Below are positions 42,237-52,039 of a stretch of 64,000 nt of DNA, piece by piece; position 1 is the stretch's first letter, and every line of letters starts with the position of its first letter. A program made the position numbers and the translations under genes. The notes under the pieces were generated by a model. It worked only from the letters and a program-made list of their open reading frames with translations, was not told the DNA's origin and did not search any database. Origin of the DNA: Oscillospiraceae bacterium (GTDB lineage: Bacteria > Bacillota > Clostridia > Oscillospirales > Ruminococcaceae); assembly GCA_017550285.1 (NCBI GenBank), contig JAFZPP010000038.1, forward strand, positions 25,662 through 89,661, in the 5' to 3' direction.

Positions 42237-44111
42237 TTACATCTCTACCTTCACTGCCGCGAACCCATACGGGGGAAGGATGACATCATTGCCGTCGATC
42301 TGACCGTGCTCAACCTTGAACACCGTATAACGGTCATTGAACGGCGTCTTGTCCACGCCGAATACAACCTCATGATTAGAACGGTTCAGCGCAATGACCA
42401 TTGCCTTTCGCCGGTGATCGCGGTACCGCGCAAATACGATATAATCATCATCCAGCGTCAGGAATTTCAGCGCACCGTCCACAAAGACCTTCGAGCTGTG
42501 GCGAATCCGCGAAAGCTCTCTGGTATATTCAATCAGCTCCTGATCCTCATGCCCCCACGGGAAGCAGCGCCGGTTGAAGGGATCGCCGTAGCCGTCCAGA
42601 CCTGCTTCGTCGCCGTAATAGATACTCGGGACGCCCGGCAGGAAGAATTGCAGCACCATTGCCGCCTTCAGCTTCTTCTTGCCGATATCGTACTGCTGCG
42701 GATTGAGTCTGCGCTCCGCCTGCCAGTCCTTGCTTCTGCCGTTTGCAGGCTCACCGCCGAAGACCGTGATGGCACGTTCAATATCGTGCGTCGAGACAAA
42801 ATTCATCAGCACATCTGCGGCACACTTCGGATAATTCTCCATAATCGTCATGATGCTGTTGCGGAAATCATAGGGACTGCATCCGCCGATATACTGCATG
42901 ATCGCACTCCGGAACGGATAATTCATGACCGAATCGAGCTGACTGCCGAGCAGATAACGCCGCCGGACACCATATGCCTCCTTCGTCGAAGCATCCTCCC
43001 AGACCTCGCCGATCACGATATGATCGCCCTCTGCGCCCTTGACGCAGTCATGCAGATGCTCGAGAAATGCATCCGGCAGCTCATCCGCCACATCCAGACG
43101 GAAGCCCGCCGCGCCGAGGCTCATCCAGTATTCGAGGACGCCGTCCCTGCCGCAGATATAGTCTGTATACGCAGGCTCGTTTTCATTGACATTCGGGAGT
43201 GTATCAATGCCCCACCACGATTCATACACATTCGGATACTGGTGGAAGCTGTACCACTTGTAATACGGGCTTTCCTGCGAATTATACGCGCCGACCGTAT
43301 CATAGCGGCAGAATTTGTTGAAGTAGATGCTGTCCGCGCCGGTATGTGAAAAGACGCCGTCGAGAATGACGCTGATGCCGTGACGCGCCGCCTCCGTGCA
43401 GAGCCGTGCAAAATCCTGATTTGTGCCGAGCAGCGGATCGACATTGCGGTAATTCGCGGTATTGTAGCGGTGATTCTCATGCGCTTCAAAGATCGGGTTC
43501 AGATAGATGCAGGTGACGCCGAGCGATTCGAGATAATCGAGCTTCTGCACGATGCCCTCGAGGTCGCCGCCGAAATAATCGTTGTTCCAGACATGCCCGT
43601 ACTGATCGGGGCGATAGAAGGGCGTGCCGCCCCAGTCCTCACGCAGCACACGGTCATTCGGGACATTCTCATGCTGCATCCCGCTCTTGCAGAAACGGTC
43701 GGGGAAAATCTGATACATCACGCCGCCCTTCAGAAAATCCGGCGTCCGGAAGGCTTCGTCAAAGACAGTGAGCTGAAAGAGATCGCCCTCGCCGATGACG
43801 CCCTCATGCGCGGCAGCCTTCTTGATATACGACCACTGACCGCCCGAAATATACGAAAAATAGTAGTAATGCACGCCGGGAATCTTTGCAGAGCAGGTCG
43901 CGGAATAGAACACATCCTCGCCACTCCGGCTGACGGTATTCATCGGGATAAAGCGCTCCTTCATGCCCGGACGGTAGAGCACGAGCATCGGATTCGTATC
44001 GAGCGTCACCGATTCCGGCAGGCAGATCGTGAAGGTGCAGGGCTCATTCTGCCGCAGCGCGCCGAATACCGATTTATACGCACGGTCCCAGCTGTCATAT
44101 ACTTTTCTCAT
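42237..44111 (-). CDS. Cytosolic GH13 alpha-amylase family enzyme (neopullulanase/maltogenic type)
   Basis: 624 aa, no signal peptide. N-terminal beta domain about 1-120, then the GH13 (beta/alpha)8 barrel: VMYQIFPDRF, GGDLEGIVQKLDYLESLGVTCIYLNPIF, DGVFSHTG, GFRLDVADE (nucleophile Asp), VIGEVWED (acid/base Glu) and NFVSTHDIERA (transition-state Asp). C-terminal domain to 624 with PPYGFAAVKVEM end. It probably cuts alpha-1,4/1,6 links in glycogen or imported dextrins inside the cell. Next to phosphorylase on the same strand, separated by a terminator. Confidence 0.92.
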   Translation of the reverse strand: MRKVYDSWDRAYKSVFGALRQNEPCTFTICLPESVTLDTNPMLVLYRPGMKERFIPMNTVSRSGEDVFYSATCSAKIPGVHYYYFSYISGGQWSYIKKAAAHEGVIGEGDLFQLTVFDEAFRTPDFLKGGVMYQIFPDRFCKSGMQHENVPNDRVLREDWGGTPFYRPDQYGHVWNNDYFGGDLEGIVQKLDYLESLGVTCIYLNPIFEAHENHRYNTANYRNVDPLLGTNQDFARLCTEAARHGISVILDGVFSHTGADSIYFNKFCRYDTVGAYNSQESPYYKWYSFHQYPNVYESWWGIDTLPNVNENEPAYTDYICGRDGVLEYWMSLGAAGFRLDVADELPDAFLEHLHDCVKGAEGDHIVIGEVWEDASTKEAYGVRRRYLLGSQLDSVMNYPFRSAIMQYIGGCSPYDFRNSIMTIMENYPKCAADVLMNFVSTHDIERAITVFGGEPANGRSKDWQAERRLNPQQYDIGKKKLKAAMVLQFFLPGVPSIYYGDEAGLDGYGDPFNRRCFPWGHEDQELIEYTRELSRIRHSSKVFVDGALKFLTLDDDYIVFARYRDHRRKAMVIALNRSNHEVVFGVDKTPFNDRYTVFKVEHGQIDGNDVILPPYGFAAVKVEM

Positions 44112-44186
44112 AAATGATCGAACCTCTTTTTCTGCATGCGGGGAATGCCGTGCCGTTCAAGCCTGCGGCGCAGCGATTTCCCCGAA

Positions 44187-44242
44187 AAATCCCCGACAGA
44201 TTACGGGACATTCTTCTCGGTATCCGTGTCCGGCAAAATCCG
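44187..44242 (-). terminator. Terminator after glgP
   Basis: 11-bp stem AAATCCCCGAC/GTCGGGGATTT with a 34-base loop. Confidence 0.65.
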
Positions 44243-44269
44243 TCGGGGATTTGTCATAATGATTTGTGA

Positions 44270-46654
44270 TTAAAGATGCCAGATATTCTTTGCATATTCG
44301 GTCACGGCGCGGTCTGCGGAGAACACGCCTGCACCGGCAATATTGTTCAGGCTCATCTTGGCAAAGTGCTGCTTATCCGCATAGCACTGTGCAGCGTATG
44401 CCTGTGCGGCACGGTAGCTGTCGAAGTCCGCGAGCACCATATACGGGTCCTGCGTGCGCAGCGACTGCGCGATATCCGGGAACTTGTCGCCGTTGATGCC
44501 GTTGTTGATGCGGTCCACGCAGGCACGCACCAGACCGTGATGATCGTAGATCTCCTGCGGACGGTAATGCGGCTTGCGGCTGTTGACCTCCTCGGTCTTC
44601 ATGCCGAAGATGATGATATTCTCATCGCCTGCGGCATCCTTGATCTCGATATTTGCGCCGTCAAGCGTACCGATCGTGACAGCACCGTTCAGCATCAGCT
44701 TCATGTTGCCCGTACCGGAAGCCTCGGTGCCTGCGAGCGAAATCTGCTCGGAGAAATCGGAAGCCGGCATCAGCAGCTCGGAGAGCGTGACGCAGTAATT
44801 CTCAAGGAACACGACAGCGAGCTTTTCGCTGATCTTCGGATTCTTGCGGATTTCCTCGGAGAGGCTCCAGATCATCTTGATGATCTGCTTTGCGAGATAG
44901 TAGCCCGGCGCTGCCTTTGCCGCGAAGATATAGGTCTTCGGTGCAAAGTCCATATCCGGATTGTCGAGCAGCATCTGATAATCCGCGAGAATATTCAGCG
45001 CATTGAGATGCTGACGCTTGTATTCGTGCAGACGCTTGACCTGTACGTCAAAAATGCTGTCCGGATTCAGCTCGATGCCGTTCTTCGCCTTGACATACTT
45101 TGCAAACTCGATCTTGTTCTCGCGCTTGACCGCCATGAGCTTATCGAGCACCTTGGCATCATCCTGGAATGCGCGGAACTTTTCAAGATCGGCTGCATTT
45201 TTGAGGAAGCCGCTGCCGATAGATGCCTTGAGCAGCTTTGTCAGGCCTGGATTCGACTGATACAGCCAGCGGCGGTATGCGATGCCGTTCGTGACATTCG
45301 TAAACTTCTTCGGACAGTAGCGGTATTCGTTGTTGAAGACATCGTCCTTGATGATCTCGGAATGCAGCTTGGAAACGCCGTTGACATTGTGCGAAGCAGC
45401 GACGCAGAGCTTTGCCATGTGGATCAGGTTATCCTGAATAATGGACATGCTGGTCGTAATCTCGCTGTTGTTGGTTCTTGCGAAGACCTCTGCACAGTAG
45501 CGGTTGTTGATCTCGACGATGATCGAGAAGACGCGCGGAATCACTCTGCGGACGAGGTTGATATCCCACTTTTCGAGTGCCTCTGCCATAACGGTATGAT
45601 TCGTGTAGGCAAAGACCTTCGTGGTGATATCCCATGCCTTCTCCCAGCTGTAGCCGCAGTCATCAAGCAGAATGCGCATCAGCTCCGGAATCGCAAGCGT
45701 CGGGTGCGTATCGTTGATGTGAATGGAAACCTTATCTGCGAGGTTATCGAGCGTGCCGTAGACGCTCATGTGATTGTTGACAATATCGCCTACGGCTGCG
45801 GCACAGAGGAAATACTGCTGACGCAGGCGGAGCGACTTGCCCTCGAGGTGATTGTCGTTCGGATAGAGCACCTTGGAGATTGCGTTCGCAATGGAATTCG
45901 GAGCGAGCGCCTTGGAATAATCGCCCTGATTGAACATCTGCATATCGAAGCTCGGCGCCTTTGCAGACCACAGTCTCAGAACGGAAACCGCATTGCTGTT
46001 GTAGCCCGAAACATACATGTCATAGGGAACCGCGGTGACAGTGCTGTAGTTGACATGCGAAACATGGTGATACTGCTGATCCCAGTATTCCTCCAGATCG
46101 CCCTCGAAATGCACCTCAATCGCCTGCTCCGGTCTCGGGTCCAGCCAGACCTCGCCGCCCGGGAGCCAGTTGTCCGGCAGCTCGGTCTGCCAGCCCTCTT
46201 CGAGCTTCTGCTTGAAGATGCCGTACTCATAGCAGATCGAATGACCCGTTGCCGGATAGCCTGTTGTTGCCAGACCGTCCAGATAGCAGGCTGCGAGTCT
46301 GCCGAGACCGCCGTTGCCCAGACCTGCGTCCGGCTCGTAGTCATAGACTCTGTCGAGGTTGATATCAAACTTCTTCAGGAACTTCTCCACATCATCGGCA
46401 AGCTCAAGATTATAGAGCGAGGTCTTGAGCGATCTGCCCATGAGAAATTCCATGGAGAGATAGAAAACCTGCTTCTGACCCGTCGAATTGACATGATTCA
46501 TGAACTTCTGCCGCTTTGCCTTCATCAGCTCGGTGATCACCGAGGACAGTGCAAGATAAATCTGCTTGTCGCTCGCTTCATCCGGCGAGACATTGAACTG
46601 CATCTGAAGGCGGTTCAGGAAATCCTGGGTAACCTTTTCCGAAAACTTGGACAT
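44270..46654 (-). CDS. glgP: Glycogen/maltodextrin phosphorylase
   Basis: 794 aa PLP enzyme releasing glucose-1-phosphate from alpha-1,4-glucan ends. ATG at 46654 follows GGAG (upstream frame has no site). MEFLMGRSLKTSLYNL, DAGLGNGGLGRLAACYLDGLAT, YGIFKQ, INDTHPTLAIPELMR, VQVKRLHEYKRQHLN and the PLP segment TEASGTGNMKLMLNGAVTIGTLDGANIEI are all intact, so the enzyme should be active. Its own promoter lies at 46819-46847. It works with the GH13 enzyme (42237-44111) on intracellular alpha-glucan. Confidence 0.96.
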   Translation of the reverse strand: MSKFSEKVTQDFLNRLQMQFNVSPDEASDKQIYLALSSVITELMKAKRQKFMNHVNSTGQKQVFYLSMEFLMGRSLKTSLYNLELADDVEKFLKKFDINLDRVYDYEPDAGLGNGGLGRLAACYLDGLATTGYPATGHSICYEYGIFKQKLEEGWQTELPDNWLPGGEVWLDPRPEQAIEVHFEGDLEEYWDQQYHHVSHVNYSTVTAVPYDMYVSGYNSNAVSVLRLWSAKAPSFDMQMFNQGDYSKALAPNSIANAISKVLYPNDNHLEGKSLRLRQQYFLCAAAVGDIVNNHMSVYGTLDNLADKVSIHINDTHPTLAIPELMRILLDDCGYSWEKAWDITTKVFAYTNHTVMAEALEKWDINLVRRVIPRVFSIIVEINNRYCAEVFARTNNSEITTSMSIIQDNLIHMAKLCVAASHNVNGVSKLHSEIIKDDVFNNEYRYCPKKFTNVTNGIAYRRWLYQSNPGLTKLLKASIGSGFLKNAADLEKFRAFQDDAKVLDKLMAVKRENKIEFAKYVKAKNGIELNPDSIFDVQVKRLHEYKRQHLNALNILADYQMLLDNPDMDFAPKTYIFAAKAAPGYYLAKQIIKMIWSLSEEIRKNPKISEKLAVVFLENYCVTLSELLMPASDFSEQISLAGTEASGTGNMKLMLNGAVTIGTLDGANIEIKDAAGDENIIIFGMKTEEVNSRKPHYRPQEIYDHHGLVRACVDRINNGINGDKFPDIAQSLRTQDPYMVLADFDSYRAAQAYAAQCYADKQHFAKMSLNNIAGAGVFSADRAVTEYAKNIWHL

Positions 46655-46731
46655 TTCTCTAACTCCGTTTCTCCGTCGTGCGATGTCGGTTTGCTGCCAC
46701 AGATGCATGGTTCTGCGCATTGCGGCATATA

Positions 46732-46763
46732 CTGCTGCCGTGACGGCGGAGCGCCGGCAGCAG
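46732..46763 (-). promoter_or_regulatory. Hairpin in glgP leader
   Basis: 9-bp perfect stem CTGCTGCCG/CGGCAGCAG in the transcribed leader (about 155 bases). The gap 46655-47195 otherwise holds only the glgP promoter and, farther right, the DJ-1 promoter. Confidence 0.4.
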
Positions 46764-46818
46764 GCGAAGATCACAGGGCGTTTGTTTTCGCGCTGTCATC
46801 TGCAAACAATACCATTTT

Positions 46819-46847
46819 ATTATACCCCATTCATACTGAAAATGCAA
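46819..46847 (-). promoter_or_regulatory. Promoter of glgP
   Basis: Minus strand TTGCAT, 17-base spacer, TATAAT. Confidence 0.7.
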
Positions 46848-47109
46848 TAGCTGAAATATACAAAATTGCTGCAAAAAATCCGGAATATTGTCCGGCGGAT
46901 GCAATCTTCGCCTATCAAAATTGTGAATGCTGCACAAAGAATTGCCGCCGATACGGATTCTGCCGGAGATTTCTGCGGAAAATCACAGCTTTTCCGCGCC
47001 GGATGCATCTTAATCACTTCTTAATAAAATTCTACGTTTTGAACGGCATTCTGCTGCGGAAAAGGCTGATTTTCAGCGCTGTTCCGATGCCGGATATGCG
47101 CCAAAAACC

Positions 47110-47138
47110 TTGACTTTCCGCCGGATACATGGTATAAT
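47110..47138 (+). promoter_or_regulatory. Promoter of DJ-1/mltG operon
   Basis: TTGACT, 17-base spacer, TATAAT. Confidence 0.75.
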
Positions 47139-47195
47139 AACTTGATATAGTATGCATATCAGTCACTAGGAAGATACAGAAACGGAGGCACGGAT

Positions 47196-47741
47196 ATGGT
47201 ATATGTATTTCTCGCGGAAGGCTTCGAGGAGGTCGAGGCGCTGACGCCGGTGGACTGCCTGCGCAGAGCCGGCAAGGATGTCCGGACCGTCGGCATCGGC
47301 GGCACGGTAATCAAAGGCTCGCACGGTATCCCCGTTACGGCGGATCTCGCGGATTCGGCATTTGTGCTGGACCCGTCGCTTGAAATGATCGTTCTGCCCG
47401 GCGGCATGCCCGGCACGGTTCATCTCGGGGAGAGCAGCACCGTTCAGGATGCAATCACCTACTGCGCGGCGAATGACAAGTGGATTGCTGCAATCTGTGC
47501 GGCACCCTCGATACTCGGCGCGCGCGGTCTGCTCGCTGACAAAACGGCGACCTGCTATCCCGGCTTTGAGAACAAGCTGATCGGCTGCCGGGCAGCCGCG
47601 GAGCCTGTCTGTCAGGACGGCAGAATCATCACGGGCAGAGGTCCCGGCGCGGCAATGGATTTCTCGCTGCGGCTGGTGGAAGTGCTCGCGGATGCCGCAT
47701 CCGCCCGAAAGCTCGCGGAAGGAATGGTATACAATAAATGA
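47196..47741 (+). CDS. DJ-1/PfpI-family protein (YajL/ThiJ-like)
   Basis: 181 aa. Reactive Cys101 in AAICAAPSILG with Glu12 (EGFEE) matches the DJ-1 subgroup. VLPGGMPGTVHL and GRGPGAAMDFSL are also typical. DJ-1 proteins act in glyoxal detoxification, protein repair or stress. First gene of a run (DJ-1, cyclo-ligase, mltG, U32) with overlaps of 4, 8 and 14 bases. Confidence 0.9.
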   Translation: MVYVFLAEGFEEVEALTPVDCLRRAGKDVRTVGIGGTVIKGSHGIPVTADLADSAFVLDPSLEMIVLPGGMPGTVHLGESSTVQDAITYCAANDKWIAAICAAPSILGARGLLADKTATCYPGFENKLIGCRAAAEPVCQDGRIITGRGPGAAMDFSLRLVEVLADAASARKLAEGMVYNK

Positions 47742-48322
47742 GCACCGCAATCGCAGAAGAAAAGAAAGCGCTGCGCCGGATGCTCTTTCAGGCACGCTCG
47801 GAGATGCCCTTCGACAGCCGCGGCGCTGCCGACCGGAAAATCGCCGAAGCCGTACTGCAACACCCTGCATACAAACAGGCAAAGCAGATTTTCTGCTATG
47901 TTTCTATGCCGCATGAGGTCAGCACAAGAACACTGCTTTCCGCTGCACTGAACGACGGCAAGATTCTCGGGCTGCCCGTCTGTGAGCCGGCGACCTGCAC
48001 CATGACCTTTTACCGGCTGGATGCACTCTCGGAGCTCAAGGCAGGCGCATTCCGGATTCCGGTGCCGCCGGTCTCGGAGGACCGCATTCTGCTGCCCGAT
48101 GAAGATACGCTGATGATTGTCCCGATGCTCGCATTCGACGCGGAGGGCTACCGGCTCGGCGCAGGCGGCGGATATTACGACCGCTATCTTGAAAAATATC
48201 AGATCAGAACGCTCGGCATCTGCTATGCGGCATGCCGGCAGACAGCGCTTCCGCACGATGCGACCGACCGCAGACTGGAAGCCTGTATTACGGAACAAAA
48301 AACGGAGGATTTTTATGGCTGA
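47738..48322 (+). CDS. 5-formyltetrahydrofolate cyclo-ligase
   Basis: 194 aa. Converts 5-formyl-THF to 5,10-methenyl-THF with ATP. GGGYYDRYL (about 147-155) and IVPMLAFD (about 127-134) with the basic-rich N-terminus are the signature. Start codon overlaps the upstream stop by 4 bases. The next gene starts 8 bases before this stop, so all three genes are translationally linked. Confidence 0.9.
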   Translation: MSTAIAEEKKALRRMLFQARSEMPFDSRGAADRKIAEAVLQHPAYKQAKQIFCYVSMPHEVSTRTLLSAALNDGKILGLPVCEPATCTMTFYRLDALSELKAGAFRIPVPPVSEDRILLPDEDTLMIVPMLAFDAEGYRLGAGGGYYDRYLEKYQIRTLGICYAACRQTALPHDATDRRLEACITEQKTEDFYG

Positions 48323-49928
48323 CGAAAACAAGTCCCGGCAGGACGCCGATCAGGAGGCGCTGACGCCGGCAGAAACAGAATCGCCGGAGACGGACGAATC
48401 GCTGTCGGTGGAAATCACGGAGCTCACGGACGAAGATCCCGCTGATACTGCGGAGGATTCCGCGGACAAGACCGCAGATGCAGCAAATGCAGCAGACGAA
48501 ATGGATGCAGACGAAGCCGCATTCTTCGCAGAGCTCGACAGGGAGCTCGGCAAGGACGCTGATTCCAAAGATGAATCCGAAAAAGCAGCGGATTCGGATG
48601 CAGCGCCCTCCAAGGCGGATGTGCTCAAGGAGAAGGCTGCCGGATTCGCAGGCAAGCTGAAGGAGAAAGCCGGTCAGATTTCCGGCGATATCAAAAAATC
48701 CGGCGAGGCGAAGAAACAAGCCAAGGCAAAAGCAAACAAGCGCACTCTCGAGGAGGAGCTTGCCGATCTTGCAGAGGAAGAAAAGCAGTTCGACGAATGG
48801 GGCAGAAGGATTAAAAGGAAGCACAGACGCAGACGCAAAAAGAGCCGCAAGCTCTCCTGCACGCTCGTCCTGCTGACGCTGATCCTTGCATCGTCCTCGG
48901 TGCTTGCCGCCGGAATCCTCGCGGTTGCGAAGGAAATGTACGGCATCGACAAAGATATTGCCGAGCGTATCGTCAATATCCCAGAAGGCGCTTCCACAGT
49001 CGATATCGCCACACAGCTTCAGGATGCGCGCATCATCACGCTGCCGCAGGTCTTCCGTCTGGTCTCCCGTATGAACGGCAAGGACGGCAGCTATATTGCC
49101 GGCGAGCATGTTCTCACCGCATCCATGTCCTATGAAACGATGATCGAAGAGCTCTGTACAAATCACGCAGATGAACGCGAAACGGCGCGCATCGTCATCC
49201 GTGAAGGTACGACGCTGATCCGCGCCGCAGAGATTCTTCAGGAGAACCAGATCTGCAATGCCGAGGACTTCCTGTTCTACTTCAACAGCGGCGGCTACGG
49301 CTTCAAATTCGAAAAGTATCTGCCGGAAAAGAACGGTCAGAAATGGCAGCAGCGCGAGGGCTACTGCTTCCCGGATACCTACGAGTTCTATGTCAATGAG
49401 AAGCCGAATGTTGTTGCGCAGAAGATCTACGCAAACTTCGATTCCAAGATGACCGACGGCTACTACCAGAAAATGGAAGAATTCAACATGACCCTCGATC
49501 AGGTCATCACGCTGGCTTCCATGGTGCAGGCGGAAGGCAGAACTGCCGAATATATGCGGCATATCTCCGCCGTCTTCCACAACCGTCTGAATTCTCCGGC
49601 GGTCTTCCCGAAGCTCGAATCCGACCCGACCAGAAAATATGCGGACCTCATCGCGGAAAATCTCCCGATCAAGGACGATATCATGACCACAGCATACAAC
49701 ACCTATAAGGGAACCGGTCTGCCGCCCGGCGCAATCAATAACCCCGGCAAGGTCGCAATCGAAGCAGTGCTCTATCCGCTCTCGCCGTGCAATGACTACT
49801 TCTTCAACTCCAATATTGATACCGGTGAGACCTTCTTCGCCGAGACCTATGACCAGCATCTTGCAAATCTGGCAACGGTTGATGCGCAGTATGCAGCAGC
49901 AAAGGCAGCAGCAAATGGCGAAGGCTAA
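48315..49928 (+). CDS. mltG: Endolytic transglycosylase MltG with long acidic N-terminal region
   Basis: 537 aa. Cuts nascent glycan strands in peptidoglycan. Residues 1-175 are cytosolic, acidic and low complexity, with Lys-rich ends. TM segment about 179-203 (SCTLVLLTLILASSSVLAAG). YceG domain about 215-530: NIPEGASTVDIATQLQ, FPDTYEFYV, LASMVQAEGRTAEY (catalytic Glu407 by count), SDPTRKY, NTYKGTGLPPGAINNPG, FFAETYDQHL. The long N-terminal tail is not in the E. coli protein; similar tails occur in clostridia. Ends 14 bases into the next gene. Confidence 0.93.
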   Translation: MADENKSRQDADQEALTPAETESPETDESLSVEITELTDEDPADTAEDSADKTADAANAADEMDADEAAFFAELDRELGKDADSKDESEKAADSDAAPSKADVLKEKAAGFAGKLKEKAGQISGDIKKSGEAKKQAKAKANKRTLEEELADLAEEEKQFDEWGRRIKRKHRRRRKKSRKLSCTLVLLTLILASSSVLAAGILAVAKEMYGIDKDIAERIVNIPEGASTVDIATQLQDARIITLPQVFRLVSRMNGKDGSYIAGEHVLTASMSYETMIEELCTNHADERETARIVIREGTTLIRAAEILQENQICNAEDFLFYFNSGGYGFKFEKYLPEKNGQKWQQREGYCFPDTYEFYVNEKPNVVAQKIYANFDSKMTDGYYQKMEEFNMTLDQVITLASMVQAEGRTAEYMRHISAVFHNRLNSPAVFPKLESDPTRKYADLIAENLPIKDDIMTTAYNTYKGTGLPPGAINNPGKVAIEAVLYPLSPCNDYFFNSNIDTGETFFAETYDQHLANLATVDAQYAAAKAAANGEG

Positions 49929-51162
49929 GCCGGAGCTGCTCGCCCCTGCCGGCGATGCCGAATGCTTTGCAGCCGCATTGCAGTTCGGCGCAGATGCCGT
50001 GTATGTCGGTGCGAAGGAATACGGCATGCGTGCCGCAGCGAAAAACTTTGATTTTGATGCATTGCAGCAAGCCGTGCAGACGGCTCACGCGCAGGGCGTC
50101 CGCGTCTATCTGACGGCGAATGTCCTGCCGCGCAATGCGGAAATGGATGTATTTCCTGAATTCATCAAACATATTGAGGCGTGCGGCATTGACGCGGTCA
50201 TTGCCGCCGATCTCGGTGTCATCACACAGATCCGCGCCCTTGCGCCGAAGCTGCCGGTTCACGCTTCCACGCAAACGGGCGTGGTCAATTATCAGACGGC
50301 AAACGCACTCTATGCACTCGGTGTGAAGCGCGTGGTGCTCGCAAGAGAGCTCTCAGTCGCGGAAATCGCGGAGCTTCGTGCAAAAACACCTTCCGATCTT
50401 GAAATTGAGGTCTTTGTCCACGGCGCGATGTGCATGAGTATTTCGGGGCGCTGTCTGCTTTCGGAATACTTAACCGGCAGAGATGCAAACCGCGGTGCAT
50501 GTGCACAGTCCTGCCGCTGGAAATATGCACTCATGGAGGAAAAGCGTCCGGGGCAGTATTTCCCTGTGGATGAGGATTCCGACGGCAGCTATATCCTCAA
50601 TGCCAAAGACCTCTGTCTGCTGCCCTATCTGACCGAGCTTGCAGAAGCGGGCGTCGATTCGGTCAAAATCGAGGGCAGAGCGAAAGCTGCCTACTATGTT
50701 GCAGGCGTGACGAACGCCTACCGCATGGCGCTCGATGCGCGCTTTGATACGCCGCCGCGCCCCGTGCCGGACTGGGTCATGCAGGAGCTGAACAATGTCA
50801 GTCACCGCCCCTATACGGTCGGGTTTGCATTCGGGCAGCGAAAAGACCTCATCTGGCAGGAGGAGAACGGCTACATCCGCGATTATGAGGTCGTCGGCAT
50901 CGTGCAGAAGCAGGAGAACGGCAGACTCTATGTCAGCCAGCGCAACCGCTTCTTTGCAGGCGATACCGTTGAGATTCTCATGCCGCAGACCGTTCCGCCC
51001 GTGCTGACCGTCACCGATCTGCAAAACGGCGAAGGCGAACCGATCGAAGCAGCAAATCACGCCGTCATGGACTGCTCGTTCCTGTGTGATTTTGATGTGC
51101 CGCAGGGTGCGTTTGTCCGGCAGGCTGTGCCTGCATCCGTTGATCGAAAGCCCGCCAAATAA
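49915..51162 (+). CDS. U32 family peptidase
   Basis: 415 aa. KPELLAPAGDAECFAAALQFGADAVYVG, VYLTANVL and FVHGAMCMSISGRCLLSEYLTGRDANRGACAQSCRWKY (Cys cluster) are the family's signature blocks. U32 proteins were named as collagenases but the RlhA branch hydroxylates 23S rRNA and the TrhP/YegQ type acts on tRNA; the Cys residues here (CMSISGRC, GACAQSC) may hold a cluster. Overlaps the mltG end by 14 bases. Which RNA or protein is the target cannot be told. Confidence 0.9.
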   Translation: MAKAKPELLAPAGDAECFAAALQFGADAVYVGAKEYGMRAAAKNFDFDALQQAVQTAHAQGVRVYLTANVLPRNAEMDVFPEFIKHIEACGIDAVIAADLGVITQIRALAPKLPVHASTQTGVVNYQTANALYALGVKRVVLARELSVAEIAELRAKTPSDLEIEVFVHGAMCMSISGRCLLSEYLTGRDANRGACAQSCRWKYALMEEKRPGQYFPVDEDSDGSYILNAKDLCLLPYLTELAEAGVDSVKIEGRAKAAYYVAGVTNAYRMALDARFDTPPRPVPDWVMQELNNVSHRPYTVGFAFGQRKDLIWQEENGYIRDYEVVGIVQKQENGRLYVSQRNRFFAGDTVEILMPQTVPPVLTVTDLQNGEGEPIEAANHAVMDCSFLCDFDVPQGAFVRQAVPASVDRKPAK

Positions 51163-51219
51163 CGGCGGAGACTGAACTTTGATGCGGGAACTTACTTCAA
51201 TCAACGAAGGAGAAATAAT

Positions 51220-51645
51220 ATGCTGTCAAAACCGCAAGCCGGCTGGAGTGAGCTTACACTCGGAGATTACAAGGCACATGTCAGTTTTCTGACTGATATT
51301 CCGTTTGACTGGCTGAGAGGCTGCATCAGCGGATTAAAGCATGTGATTCCCGCTGCCTTCTTTATTGACGGAGAAGGCGTGACCTACTATATTGTTTCAG
51401 ATTACTGTGTCACATATATCATCAAGAGCGGCACTGTGCTGACATGGGTTCAGGTCAGTTTGGATCGGTTTGCAGAGATGCTTGTGCATGATATCAGAGA
51501 GAATCTGGAAGAGTGGATATGGTGGTGCGATTATCCGTTAAATGCGGAACAGTATGCAAACCGAAAAGCCATGCTGCTGGCACTGCTCGACGAAACACAG
51601 CAATGTCTGGACAACTATATGAAGGGCAACGGATACAATTTCTGA
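51220..51645 (+). CDS. Hypothetical protein
   Basis: 141 aa with AAGGAG upstream. Trp-rich near the start and centre (LRGCISGLKHVIPAAFFIDG, EEWIWWCDYPLN), one strong hydrophobic run around 60-75 (VSDYCVTYIIKSGTVLTW). No family recognised. It stands 58 bases after the U32 gene on the same strand. Confidence 0.6.
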   Translation: MLSKPQAGWSELTLGDYKAHVSFLTDIPFDWLRGCISGLKHVIPAAFFIDGEGVTYYIVSDYCVTYIIKSGTVLTWVQVSLDRFAEMLVHDIRENLEEWIWWCDYPLNAEQYANRKAMLLALLDETQQCLDNYMKGNGYNF

Positions 51646-51709
51646 GTTTTCACCGTACCGAAGGATGCATTTGTCCGGAAGCGAATCATCGGATAAAGGG
51701 GCGTAAAAC

Positions 51710-51913
51710 ATGTTCAAGAAGGACGGCATCATATACGAAAGCGAAGAAGAATACATGCTTATGAAGCCCGAGGACAAGCCTGAACCGAAAAGACTCACAA
51801 CAAAAGAGCGTGTATGGCGGCTGATTGCAGTCATTTGCCTGCTGGTCGTGCTGTTTTTTATCATCAGTGCTTTTTCCGAATATGCGCAGAATCTTTGGGC
51901 GCCGCAAGACTGA
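51710..51913 (+). CDS. Small single-pass membrane protein
   Basis: 67 aa. Charged N-terminal half (KKDGIIYESEEEYMLMKPEDKPEPKRL) then one hydrophobic helix at about 38-55 (LIAVICLLVVLFFIISAF) and a short outside tail. AAAGGGG lies upstream. No family recognised. Confidence 0.6.
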   Translation: MFKKDGIIYESEEEYMLMKPEDKPEPKRLTTKERVWRLIAVICLLVVLFFIISAFSEYAQNLWAPQD

Positions 51914-52039
51914 TACAAGTGCCTGTATTCGTTGTCGCAGGCATTTTCCGCGCAGCGGAATCTTCCAAAGGAGCAGAATCCCTTTGGCGGGAGTATGAAG
52001 GCAGAGTCCGCATGACAAATCTATCGGAGATACATCTTT

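Noticed and set aside
44276..47113. Very long open frame opposite glgP on the plus strand
   Set aside because: It mirrors glgP codon structure, has no ribosome site, and its translation is low-complexity without motifs, whereas glgP is intact.
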